A DNA stretch of 64,000 nt, taken from the NCBI GenBank assembly GCA_963715785.1, contig OY970276.1, positions 248,001-312,000 on the forward strand, given 5' to 3'. Position 1 is the first letter of the stretch. Every line of letters starts with the position of its first letter. A program made the position numbers and the translations under genes. Shown one piece after another: positions 8,022 through 16,887 of this stretch. The notes beneath the pieces were generated by a model. The model had not been told where the DNA came from and did no database searches. It saw only the letters and a list, made by a program, of their open reading frames with translations. This DNA comes from LD21 sp963715785. Its GTDB lineage: Bacteria; Bacteroidota; Bacteroidia; Bacteroidales; VadinHA17.

Positions 8022-10588
8022 ATAACAAATTTCTTAACTGTGATTTCTCCATAAGCGGTATTCAGAAAGGGTTTGCCGTCTTTTAATCCGACATTTCCGA
8101 ATCCGGTCTCGGTGGATACAAAACATGTAAAGTCGGCCATTCCTGACCTTATGAACATCTCCTGGGAAACGGCATCATACCTCACGCCTGTTAATCCCTG
8201 AAGCATCCCGTAACTCGACATTGCCCTGGCATACCAGTGACCACATTCATATTCATCGAAAGGATTTCTTATTCTGCCATCATACCTGTCGCGACAGGCT
8301 CTGACTATTTCAAGGCCTTTTTCAGTCTCACCCATCATCATCAGGTGTGAGGCGACCTGATATTCAATGCCTGTCCAGACTTCGTTACTGTAAACAAAAG
8401 GCAATGAAAGCATTTCTCCTTTGGGCCAGGTACATAATAACAGGCCTCCCTCTTTGCCAAGGGCATATGCAGGCCGTTGCGGATTAGAATGTTCTGAAAG
8501 GTCGGATCTGAAATTATATTTGAAAACCGATTTTAAATGACTGGCAACTTTTGAAGGATCAGCAATATTATTCATGCCGCAAACTTCAGCGATCCATAAA
8601 CCAAGCGCTCCGTCAGACAGACAGCCTTTCCCATACTGGTATTTTGGTCCTTCCTTCTGAAGCAAATCGCGAGCCTCCTCAGAATAGTCACTGTTCCATG
8701 CTCCTTTGGATAATGCCACAGGATCGGCTGCATTAAGGCCCTGCCATTTAATCTTTTGTATGAAATACTCACCGTCATACAGATCAGTCTCAAGAGCCCT
8801 TTTACTTTTTTCGTGCAGTACCTGGTATTTGTGAACATCCTCACCCAGAAATTTTCCCATTTCAGAGATGGCATGAAGGGCTCCGAGATAAAAACCGGTA
8901 CACATGCCATCGGGACCCCAGAATTCTATATCGTAGGTATTATGATGAGGTTCCTCAAGTGTTCCGGTTGACCTGGGATCCCAGATTTTTATGCAATAAT
9001 CCATGCTCTCAACAACCTTAGGATACATCTTTTTCAGCCACTCACTGTTGCCACTGATCCTCCAGTCGCGGTACATTTTCATTATACCTCCCAATTGTCC
9101 ATCAGATGCCGCATAAAAAGTCGTTGCCACAGGGCGGATAGGCAAAGCTGACCGGAATGTCTGATGGCCATCGTTGTCCTGACTAGGAAAGAACTCAGTT
9201 TCGCGAAGAGTACGTTCCAGCTTCGGGAAGAGATGCGGAATTGCCTGCGCATAGTTCCAGACATGAGTGCAGGAACCCGCACAGCAACCTGAATTATCAC
9301 CGCATCCTTCCCAGTTCCAGAGCTTTCCATCGGGCTGTCTCAGCATTGTGGGAGATTTCAAAATTGACAGATTAGAAGCTATAGCCTCGGTGACTTCGTC
9401 AGGCAAATTGGAAGTATAAAAAGCATTTTTAAATAATTCCGATTTGCTCCGCAAGTCATTGTAATTTGTCTTCCAATAATTTATAAGCTCATCTATAGAA
9501 CTAAATTTTGAGGTATACCAGGGTTTATAATATGGATCTTTGCATGAGCATTTTTCGTCATTGCATTTTTCAATGCTCTCCCGATCCTGTCCATATCTGA
9601 GATCCGAATCAGGAACATACCATGCCATCATCAGATTTATGATCTTTGTTTCTCCCGGATTCAATATTACTGGAACATATACAGAGGCCCCCGGAGCATC
9701 CTTCTGAACAGGATCCTTCTGCCTGGCTTCTCCTTTAAGTATTGTTTCCCAGGATATTGTAAGAGGATCCCACCATCCGCCTCTGAACCAGCAATGATCC
9801 ACCACTGCCCCCGGCTCATTTGTAAATATGGCAAATTCTCCCTTTGTTTCCGGCTTATCCTTCAGTCCATCTTCACAAAGTATGAATCCATTCTGAGCAG
9901 GTTTTATCCTGTTTACTCCATTGGGACGGCCCATAAAGTTCCTGGAATTATAAGAGAACCAGGCATCAATCTTCGCGGTTCCGCTATTTTTGAATGAATA
10001 TTCCAGGGCGCCAAGAGGCAGACTCGAGTTATCTTCATCAGTAGGAATAAAAGGGCTCCATCCTGTCAACCGTATTTCAAGCGGTATATTTTCGTCATTC
10101 ATGTCAACTACGGCAAATGGAAATCTTGCCATAAATTTCGAATTCTTAAAACGCGGAAGTCCAAAACTTGTTCCGCCTGATCCATTAGCTGAATCGGGTT
10201 GTCCGAATTTCTTCCAGTCAGGTACAGGACCCTCCAGTACTTTTGCGCCGTTCTTTATGCCCTTCAGGCTTATAGCTGCAAACATACAAGGCTCATTATA
10301 TACATCAGGATGATTATGAACCGACATATGAGATATTCCTCCGGTACCGTCAAGGCAAAACATTCCCGCGCCGATCCCTCCAACCGGAAATGCGATCCGG
10401 TCAAGAAATCTACCTGAATAATACCCATTGTAATCATGATCATTAATCCTGTCTTTCCCAGGCACTCGAGTGTTTTTGCCGGTGCAGGAGGTCAAGAGGT
10501 TAGCAGTGCCCGCAGCACCGAAGCCCATGCCTGCAAGGGTTGTATTAGTTATAAACCTTCGACGGGTGAGTTTCATTTTGTCTGCCAT
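8015..10588 (-). CDS. GH116 glycoside hydrolase (non-lysosomal glucosylceramidase-like)
   Basis: This 857-residue secreted enzyme resembles GBA2 and bacterial GH116 beta-glucosidases/xylosidases. It begins with a twin-arginine-type signal (KLTRRRFITNTTLAG) ending in a possible lipobox (LLTSC), so export as a folded, perhaps lipid-anchored protein is likely. The N-terminal beta-sandwich starts at FPVGGIGAGMFCLDGTGGIS (about 67-86). The catalytic (alpha/alpha)6 domain holds SCTHVWNYAQAIPHLFP (about 443-459) and NTYDIEFWGPDGMCTGFYLG (about 560-579), the latter containing the region of the acid/base Asp in characterised members. Start at 10588 or at the Met four codons later are both possible. 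The stop codon lies in the TIR element at 7856-8021. The substrate may be beta-glucoside or beta-xyloside; the sequence alone does not decide. Confidence 0.88.
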   Translation of the reverse strand: MADKMKLTRRRFITNTTLAGMGFGAAGTANLLTSCTGKNTRVPGKDRINDHDYNGYYSGRFLDRIAFPVGGIGAGMFCLDGTGGISHMSVHNHPDVYNEPCMFAAISLKGIKNGAKVLEGPVPDWKKFGQPDSANGSGGTSFGLPRFKNSKFMARFPFAVVDMNDENIPLEIRLTGWSPFIPTDEDNSSLPLGALEYSFKNSGTAKIDAWFSYNSRNFMGRPNGVNRIKPAQNGFILCEDGLKDKPETKGEFAIFTNEPGAVVDHCWFRGGWWDPLTISWETILKGEARQKDPVQKDAPGASVYVPVILNPGETKIINLMMAWYVPDSDLRYGQDRESIEKCNDEKCSCKDPYYKPWYTSKFSSIDELINYWKTNYNDLRSKSELFKNAFYTSNLPDEVTEAIASNLSILKSPTMLRQPDGKLWNWEGCGDNSGCCAGSCTHVWNYAQAIPHLFPKLERTLRETEFFPSQDNDGHQTFRSALPIRPVATTFYAASDGQLGGIMKMYRDWRISGNSEWLKKMYPKVVESMDYCIKIWDPRSTGTLEEPHHNTYDIEFWGPDGMCTGFYLGALHAISEMGKFLGEDVHKYQVLHEKSKRALETDLYDGEYFIQKIKWQGLNAADPVALSKGAWNSDYSEEARDLLQKEGPKYQYGKGCLSDGALGLWIAEVCGMNNIADPSKVASHLKSVFKYNFRSDLSEHSNPQRPAYALGKEGGLLLCTWPKGEMLSLPFVYSNEVWTGIEYQVASHLMMMGETEKGLEIVRACRDRYDGRIRNPFDEYECGHWYARAMSSYGMLQGLTGVRYDAVSQEMFIRSGMADFTCFVSTETGFGNVGLKDGKPFLNTAYGEITVKKFVMM

Positions 10589-10726
10589 TAGTGAGATCTA
10601 TAAATTTGAGAATTTGATGATCTAAAACTGAATCATATAAAATTAGGAAAAAGAGTTTATATCGCGACTGGTTGTTTTTAAATAAAAAAAATAGCTACAT
10701 TAAGCCGGGAAATATTATTATTTACG

Positions 10727-11443
10727 ATGCGGTCACGATTTTACGCCGTTATTTCAATTCTCCTGTTTGGCATTCTATATCTCTATACAGCGATCGGAGT
10801 AATTATTATCCTTATATTCACCATGTTACATTTGAAAGGGCCTGTACGACTTCTTACATTGCTATGGGCAAAATCGGTCTTCCTGATACTTGGCAAAAGC
10901 TTCAGGGTGTATGGCAAGGAAAATATTGAAAAGGACAAGAAGTATATTCTGGTTGCCAATCATGGCAGTCTTTTTGACATAGTTGCTATAATGTCATTCT
11001 ATTCGGGAATTTCCTGGTTTGGTCACGAACGTCTTCTGAAAGTTCCTCTGTTCGGAAAGATTCTGCAGATGACTGATTATATTCCCTTTAAGGAGCCAAC
11101 TTATACAAACACAAGGCAGATGATTGAACAGTTAGTCCAAAATTCAAAAAATCAGACTGTTGCAATCTTTCCGGAAGGTACCAGAACTCTGAATGGAAAT
11201 ATCAATCAATTCTACAGGGGATTTATTTACCTTTTCAGAACAAGGGATATTGAAATATTACCCGTCACCCTGAATGGATTTTATAAATTGAAGCCAAAGA
11301 ACAGGTTCTATATCAACTTTGATTCAAAGCTTGAGGTAGTCATTCATAAACCGATAAGAAGGGAAGAATTAATAAACAGGAATGATTGCGAAATAATTGA
11401 CGCTGTGAAAACAGTCATTGAATCGGCATATCATGAATATTGA
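10727..11443 (+). CDS. 1-acyl-sn-glycerol-3-phosphate acyltransferase (PlsC family)
   Basis: This is an inner-membrane acyltransferase that adds the second acyl chain to lysophosphatidic acid in phospholipid synthesis. The 238 residues include one or two N-terminal membrane segments (about 5-35). The acyltransferase motif NHGSLFD supplies the His-x4-Asp pair (near residue 76) and FPEGTRTLNG is motif III (near 145). It is followed in the same direction by a diacylglycerol-kinase-like gene and a HAD-IB phosphatase, so the cluster looks like a phospholipid or lysolipid module. Activity on other acyl acceptors cannot be excluded. Confidence 0.9.
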   Translation: MRSRFYAVISILLFGILYLYTAIGVIIILIFTMLHLKGPVRLLTLLWAKSVFLILGKSFRVYGKENIEKDKKYILVANHGSLFDIVAIMSFYSGISWFGHERLLKVPLFGKILQMTDYIPFKEPTYTNTRQMIEQLVQNSKNQTVAIFPEGTRTLNGNINQFYRGFIYLFRTRDIEILPVTLNGFYKLKPKNRFYINFDSKLEVVIHKPIRREELINRNDCEIIDAVKTVIESAYHEY

Positions 11444-11503
11444 CTGATATGTTTCCGAATTATATACCCAGATAATTATAGATGATTAATGATAATTTCT
11501 TAA

Positions 11504-12430
11504 ATGGATAACAGGAAGAAGGAATGGGTTTTTATAGTAAACCCGATAGCCGGTAACGGGTTTGCGAAAACACTTATCCCAAAGCTCAGTGAAATGATAA
11601 ACAAACATGGAATTGATGCTGAAATTGTTTTAACCGAGAGAAGCGGGCATGCAACTGAATTATCCGAACACTATCTTAAAAAAGGATTCAGTTATATAAT
11701 TGCCGTAGGTGGTGATGGCACTTTCAATGAAATGTCAAGGCCTCTTATAAATAATAAAAATGTGACTGCAGGAATAATTCCGGCCGGTACCGGTAACGAT
11801 TTCGTCCAGATACTGGGCTTCCCGAACAGGTTTAATGACGAGGACTGGGACATCTTTTTCAAAAGAAATGTTATCGCAATGGATGCAGGATCGTGCAACG
11901 GGATGATCTTTCTGAACGGTATGGGTCTGGGATTCGACGCCCAGGTAGCCTCAGAAAATTATGTAGAACCAGGCAAAGTAAAAAGGGGAAGCAAGTATAA
12001 ATATATCTGGCATATCGTTAAGACATTGCTTTTCTTCAGAGAAAAGAGGATGACGGTTATAACTGAAACCGGAAGGCATGAAACCGACTGTTTTATAAAT
12101 ACCATTGCAAATGGCCGAAGATTTGCAGGAGGTTTTTATCTTACTCCAAAAGCTATTGCAAACGATGGATTATTAGATGTTTGCATGATAAAGAAGCTTT
12201 CTCTTCTGGAAAGGTTCTCCGTACTTCTTATGGTGCCGAAAGGAAAACATATATCTGACAGGAGAGTTAATTATTATCAAACCAGGAGCATTAACCTCGA
12301 ATTTCCGGAGGTAGTTCCATTCCATGTTGACGGGGAACTGAATTTCTCTGATAAGTTAAATGTGACTATCCTGCCTGAGGCATTAGAAATAATCTTTAAC
12401 CCCTATGGAAACCATTTTTTCAGAAGGTAA
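11504..12430 (+). CDS. Diacylglycerol/lipid kinase family protein (YegS/BmrU-like)
   Basis: This 308-residue protein has the DAGK catalytic fold. The nucleotide loop VNPIAGNGFAK is at residues 11-21, GGDGTFNEM at about 69-77 and PAGTGNDF at about 92-99. These are the ATP-site motifs of the YegS/DgkB/sphingosine kinase family. It probably phosphorylates diacylglycerol or a related lipid at the membrane surface. It starts 60 bases after the PlsC gene and overlaps the next gene by 26 bases (12405-12430), which points to co-transcription and translational coupling. Sphingolipids occur in many Bacteroidota, so a long-chain-base kinase role is an alternative; nothing in the sequence decides. Confidence 0.87.
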   Translation: MDNRKKEWVFIVNPIAGNGFAKTLIPKLSEMINKHGIDAEIVLTERSGHATELSEHYLKKGFSYIIAVGGDGTFNEMSRPLINNKNVTAGIIPAGTGNDFVQILGFPNRFNDEDWDIFFKRNVIAMDAGSCNGMIFLNGMGLGFDAQVASENYVEPGKVKRGSKYKYIWHIVKTLLFFREKRMTVITETGRHETDCFINTIANGRRFAGGFYLTPKAIANDGLLDVCMIKKLSLLERFSVLLMVPKGKHISDRRVNYYQTRSINLEFPEVVPFHVDGELNFSDKLNVTILPEALEIIFNPYGNHFFRR

Positions 12431-13097
12431 AAATATTCCGGAAAGCTATATTGCCTTCTTCGATCTTGACCTGACAATAACAGGTTCCATCAGCGGGAGA
12501 GAACTTGCTAAAGCTGCTTTCGGAAAAGGCCTCCTGAAATGGCAGGCGCTGGTAAAAGCTATAATTCTATCGCTTATGTTCCGTATGAAGCTGTTGGACC
12601 AATTGAAAATAATTGATGAGATGATAAGCTGGGTTAAGGGTATCAGTGAAGATTCAATTTCTGATCTCTGCCTTGAAGTATCCCGGAATACAATTCTCCC
12701 GTCAGTGCATAAAGATGCTATAGCAGAAATAGAATTCCACAAATCTAAAAATGCCAGAGTTGTTATTCTCTCTTCCGCCTTATATCCAATATGCAGGGAA
12801 GTTGCCGGACACCTCAGAATAGATGATTTCATCTGCTCTGAACTTGAAGTTAAGGACGGTCATATGACTGGCCGGCCTTCTGGTCGTCTTTGTTTTGGTG
12901 AGGAAAAAGCCAGACGCCTGAAAGAGTATTGCCTCAGTAACAATGCCTCACTTACTGATTCCTGGTACTATGGTGACTCTGAATCTGACATCCCTCCTTT
13001 AAGCGCCACGGGTCATCCGGTTTGCATAAATCCCGACAAAATCCTCAGAAAGACAGCCCTGGAAAGAGGCTGGGAAATTCGCAACTGGGATAATTAG
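12405..13097 (+). CDS. HAD-IB family phosphatase
   Basis: This 230-residue haloacid dehalogenase-type phosphatase belongs to subfamily IB (SerB/PGPase-like). Motif I is FFDLDLTITGS (about residues 18-28, nucleophile and acid/base Asp), motif II is the SS in VVILSSALYP (about 121-130) and motif III/IV is WYYGDSESDIPPL (about 187-199). A helical cap lies between motifs I and II. Overlap with the lipid-kinase gene suggests lipid-head-group chemistry, for example phosphatidylglycerophosphate or lysophospholipid dephosphorylation, but phosphoserine phosphatase-like activity is also possible. Its TAG stop overlaps the TAA stop of the convergent GH172 gene in the four bases TTAG. Confidence 0.84.
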   Translation: METIFSEGKNIPESYIAFFDLDLTITGSISGRELAKAAFGKGLLKWQALVKAIILSLMFRMKLLDQLKIIDEMISWVKGISEDSISDLCLEVSRNTILPSVHKDAIAEIEFHKSKNARVVILSSALYPICREVAGHLRIDDFICSELEVKDGHMTGRPSGRLCFGEEKARRLKEYCLSNNASLTDSWYYGDSESDIPPLSATGHPVCINPDKILRKTALERGWEIRNWDN

Positions 13098-14284
13098 TTC
13101 ACTTCAAGCTTCTGCCAATCAGGAAGTTTTGGGAATTTGGCGTGAGGTTCAGCCTGATACCAGAAACAGGTAGAGGCTATATCTGACTGTTGTTTAAGAT
13201 ACCGTCCGCCCTTATGCCAGCCAAGATCCTGAATTGTAATCTTAAGATCCGAATCAAAACGAACCGGATCCATAATATGCCATCTGTAGAGACCAAAACG
13301 CTGCATTACATTATAATGTCCGTCTCCCCTGATGACCTGAGCTAGTCCTGAATAAGGAGTGCAGAATTCAGTATAAGCTGACACATCAACTCCGGCATCA
13401 TTCTTTTTAGTAGTTCCGAAATCATATGAGCCACAGAAATAATCTTCGGTTCCTGTTCCGCAAATTGTAGGGAATTTAGTATCGCCATCAAGATAGAATT
13501 TAATCTCACCCTCTCCCCACCAGCTGTTATTATAAACTCCCCATGCGAGATAAACACCCACATACTGACCCTTGCCTTTAATCCCATCAATTATAGTATG
13601 TACAGAAGATTCGTCGGGATTTGATCTGCGGAACTGGGCATGAAAATAAGCCGCATCATTCGGAATGTCTGTCAGGGTATAATCGATCTGGTAAAAGAGA
13701 GTCATAGGATCAGAATCATTAATATTCTCCATTGTAATCCTGCATTTTTTTCGAAAAGGCATTGGCCAGTATGAATTAAATGCGCTGCCAGGATTAACGC
13801 AAATGGCCAGGGAAGCCAGTGGTGCATATTCATTCCATCCCATACCAAAAAAATCTCCGACAGGACATTCAACTGAAGGTTCAGTTTCATCGTCCCAGTA
13901 AATACGGAGAATTGAAAAACGCCATTTCCCTGTAGGTGTCATCCATATATGCTGTATTGCTCCCGGGCCGCTGATTTCTGCAAGAGTAAGCGTTTCACCC
14001 GATTTTATCTTTACATAGGGATTGATTTTCCAGCCCTGACCCAGATCACGGGCAGCGTAAGAAGCATTTGCAACATTAGGCTTATCCTTGTCAGCTGGGT
14101 CTGCCATTCCCGCTTTCCCCTTTTCACCTGAAAAATTTTCCGGACTTATTGAACGGGTTTTTGCATCAGATAATCTGTAAACATTTCCGATATTCATGTC
14201 CAACCCATTAAACTTATCCTGGGCAGATAACAAAAACGGAAGAAAAAAGATGACCAAAAGGGAGGCTGCTAATCTTTTCATCAT
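13094..14284 (-). CDS. GH172 (DUF2961) family secreted glycoside hydrolase
   Basis: The start is at one of two adjacent ATGs (14282-14284 or 14279-14281), giving a Sec signal peptide MMKRLAASLLVIFFLPFLLS ending before AQ. The mature part is a DUF2961 double jelly-roll protein, with GPGAIQHIWMTPTGKWRFSI and later STICGTGTEDYFCGSYDFG-like text (PTICGTGTEDYFCGSYDFG) that is characteristic of the family. Characterised GH172 members act on alpha-D-arabinofuranosides or difructose anhydrides. Here the substrate is not known. The gene is convergent with the lipid cluster and has a 339-base upstream region shared divergently with the prolyl oligopeptidase. Confidence 0.85.
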   Translation of the reverse strand: MMKRLAASLLVIFFLPFLLSAQDKFNGLDMNIGNVYRLSDAKTRSISPENFSGEKGKAGMADPADKDKPNVANASYAARDLGQGWKINPYVKIKSGETLTLAEISGPGAIQHIWMTPTGKWRFSILRIYWDDETEPSVECPVGDFFGMGWNEYAPLASLAICVNPGSAFNSYWPMPFRKKCRITMENINDSDPMTLFYQIDYTLTDIPNDAAYFHAQFRRSNPDESSVHTIIDGIKGKGQYVGVYLAWGVYNNSWWGEGEIKFYLDGDTKFPTICGTGTEDYFCGSYDFGTTKKNDAGVDVSAYTEFCTPYSGLAQVIRGDGHYNVMQRFGLYRWHIMDPVRFDSDLKITIQDLGWHKGGRYLKQQSDIASTCFWYQAEPHAKFPKLPDWQKLEVN

Positions 14285-14535
14285 GATTAATTTTAGGTTC
14301 AATATTCAATCGAACTTAAAATTATTAATTCTCAGCCAATATTGACCCAGTATACAAAGAATAAGTTTATAAAATATTAAACAATCAGGAGTTTTGACAA
14401 TATTAGTGTCTTTGTGATTGAGCGCAGAAAATTTCAAACAACTCTATATCCGCGACCTTTTAATACGTTCAGATCTCAACAGATAGCAATTCTTTCAGTA
14501 TTTTTTTCACCGGCAGTATATAACTCTGCATTACA

Positions 14536-14568
14536 TTTCGTTAACTTCTGATTTTTTAATTACATTTG
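14536..14568 (+). promoter_or_regulatory. Candidate promoter of the prolyl oligopeptidase gene
   Basis: TACATTTG at 14561-14568 matches the -7 consensus TAnnTTTG. TTTC at 14536-14539, 21 bases upstream, is one mismatch from the -33 TTTG. The predicted transcript start would be about 50 bases before the ATG at 14624. The remainder of the 14303-14623 intergenic region holds no gene that I can see. Confidence 0.45.
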
Positions 14569-14623
14569 AATAGTGAGTCTGATGAACAATCCATCTCTGC
14601 AAATGTATTTATACTGATCAATC

Positions 14624-16735
14624 ATGAAAAAACAAATCCTGACAATTATTGCAATGACGCTTCTAATCTCATGCAACGGACCTTCTGATAACAAAATTAA
14701 CTACCCTGTAACAAAAAAGGGCAATGTGGTTGATACTTATTTTGGGACAAAGGTACCCGATCCCTACAGATGGCTCGAGGATGACAGATCCGAGGAAACC
14801 GCTGCCTGGGTAAAAGAACAGAACAATGTAACATTCGGATATCTGGGAACAATCCCTTTCAGGGAACAAATCAAGTCGGACCTTGAAAAGATGTGGAATT
14901 TTGAGAAGTATACTGCACCCCAAAAAGAAGGCAGATACATGTATTTTTCAAAGAATGACGGGCTTCAGAACCAGTTTGTCATTTACAGGCAGAAGGACAA
15001 TGAAAATCCTGAAGTTTTTCTTGATCCTAACGGATTTTCTGCCGATGGAACAACGTCGCTGGGCGAGATGGCGTTTACAAAAGACGGCAGCAAGGTTGCC
15101 TATTCCATTTCAGAAGGAGGATCTGATTGGAGAAAGGTGATTACGATGGATGCTGAAACAAAAGAGATAATTGGTGATACCCTGAAAGACATAAAATTCA
15201 GCGGACTATCATGGCAGGACGATGAAGGATTCTACTACTCGAGTTACGACAAACCGCTTGGAAGCGAATTATCTGCAAAAACAGATCACCATAAGCTTTA
15301 TTTTCACAGGCTTGGAACTAAACAGTCTGATGATAAAGTTGTTTTCGGATCAGATATTGTGAGAAGGTATGTAGGAGGAACCGTGACTGAAGACGGACGA
15401 TATCTGGTAGTAACAGCTTCTGTTTCCACCACAGGCAACGAATTATATATCAAGGATCTGAAAAAACCCGGCAGCAAATTCATTACCATTTCCGGCAACT
15501 TCAATAATGATCATTATGTGCTTGATAATGACGGATCCAAACTTTTCATTGTAACAAATCTTAATGCTCCGAATAAAAAGGTTGTTACTGTCGATGCCGA
15601 AAAACCTGGTATTGAAAACTGGACCGACCTTATACCGGAAACAGAAAACGTTCTTGAAGCATCGGCAGGAGCAGGATTTATCTTCGCAAATTATCTTACA
15701 GATGCCGTTTCAAGGGTAAAGCAATATGATCGCAATGGAAAACAGCTTAGGGAGATTACGCTTCCGGGCATTGGAACAGCTTCGGGTTTCTATGCGAAGA
15801 AAACCGATAAGGATGTTTATTTCTCCTTTACGAACTATATAACACCGTCTGCAATTTACCGTTTGGATCCTCAAACAGGCGCTTCTGAAATTTTTAAAAA
15901 ACCTGCTGTCGATTTCAATAGTGATGAATATACCTCTGATCAGATCTTTTATAATTCAAAGGATGGAACACGGATCCCAATGATCATTACGCACAGGAAA
16001 GGAATGATTTTAAATGGGAAGAATCCTACCCTGCTTTACGGATATGGCGGATTCGATATCAGTATTACCCCTTCTTTCTCAATTGCGGCAGCACTATGGA
16101 TTAAAATGGGTGGTGTGTACGCAGTGCCTAATATCAGGGGAGGCGGAGAATATGGTGAGAAATGGCATCTGGCGGGAACCAGAATGAATAAACAGAATGT
16201 TTTCGACGACTTTATTGCAGCAGGAGAATACCTGATTAGCCAGAAATATACTTCATCTGATTACCTCGCTCTCATGGGAGGTTCAAACGGAGGGCTGCTG
16301 ATAGGTGCAGTCATGACACAGCGGCCTGACCTTATGAAGGTTGCCATACCCGAGGTAGGTGTTATGGATATGCTCCGCTATCACAAATTCACAGCGGGCG
16401 CCGGTTGGGCATATGATTACGGAACTTCTGAAGAAAGCAAAGAGATGTTTGAATATATTTATAAATATTCACCTGTACAGAATGTTAAGGAAAACGTAAA
16501 ATATCCTGCTACGCTTATAACTACGGGAGACCATGATGACAGAGTCGTTCCGGCTCATTCATTCAAATTCGCTGCAGGGCTTCAGGCAAAACAGGCTGGA
16601 AATAATCCGGTTTTAATCAGGATTGAAACCAGGGCCGGACACGGAGCCGGAACTCCAGTAAGCAAATCCATTGAACTCTATACCGATATCTTCAGTTTTA
16701 CACTTTACAATATGGGAATTAAGCAATTAAAATAA
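14624..16735 (+). CDS. Prolyl oligopeptidase (S9A), exported lipoprotein
   Basis: This serine peptidase cleaves short peptides after proline. The N-terminus MKKQILTIIAMTLLISCNGP is a lipoprotein signal with lipobox LISC (C17). The protein is therefore likely anchored in the envelope, unlike the cytosolic animal enzyme. A seven-bladed propeller occupies about residues 85-440 and the alpha/beta-hydrolase domain covers the N-terminal rim plus about 450-703. Catalytic residues are S554 in GGSNGG, an Asp in GDHDDRVVP (638/639) and H673 in AGHGAG. The 703-residue length is normal for the family. It is a single gene, divergent from GH172 and convergent with GH30. Confidence 0.94.
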   Translation: MKKQILTIIAMTLLISCNGPSDNKINYPVTKKGNVVDTYFGTKVPDPYRWLEDDRSEETAAWVKEQNNVTFGYLGTIPFREQIKSDLEKMWNFEKYTAPQKEGRYMYFSKNDGLQNQFVIYRQKDNENPEVFLDPNGFSADGTTSLGEMAFTKDGSKVAYSISEGGSDWRKVITMDAETKEIIGDTLKDIKFSGLSWQDDEGFYYSSYDKPLGSELSAKTDHHKLYFHRLGTKQSDDKVVFGSDIVRRYVGGTVTEDGRYLVVTASVSTTGNELYIKDLKKPGSKFITISGNFNNDHYVLDNDGSKLFIVTNLNAPNKKVVTVDAEKPGIENWTDLIPETENVLEASAGAGFIFANYLTDAVSRVKQYDRNGKQLREITLPGIGTASGFYAKKTDKDVYFSFTNYITPSAIYRLDPQTGASEIFKKPAVDFNSDEYTSDQIFYNSKDGTRIPMIITHRKGMILNGKNPTLLYGYGGFDISITPSFSIAAALWIKMGGVYAVPNIRGGGEYGEKWHLAGTRMNKQNVFDDFIAAGEYLISQKYTSSDYLALMGGSNGGLLIGAVMTQRPDLMKVAIPEVGVMDMLRYHKFTAGAGWAYDYGTSEESKEMFEYIYKYSPVQNVKENVKYPATLITTGDHDDRVVPAHSFKFAAGLQAKQAGNNPVLIRIETRAGHGAGTPVSKSIELYTDIFSFTLYNMGIKQLK

Positions 16736-16763
16736 GCCATGTTTAATATTCATGAGATTTACC

Positions 16764-16850
16764 TTTGTGCAACCCTTAGTGATAACCTTAGTGTTCATTA
16801 GTGGTTAAATATTTTACCGCAAAGGATCACCAAGGCGCTCAAAGAATTGT
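16764..16850. repeat. Degenerate CTTAGTG/hairpin repeat between convergent genes
   Basis: The 152 bases between the oligopeptidase and GH30 genes contain spaced CTTAGTG-type units (around 16775-16802), then a complementary-looking stretch ACCGCAAAGGATCACCAAGG. The layout resembles the CTCTGTG hairpin family at 7881-7976 and 33015-33116 but is diverged. It may act as a terminator for both genes. Confidence 0.35.
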
Positions 16851-16887
16851 CGGAAAGCCAAAGTAAATTCATCAGACCGAAACTAAA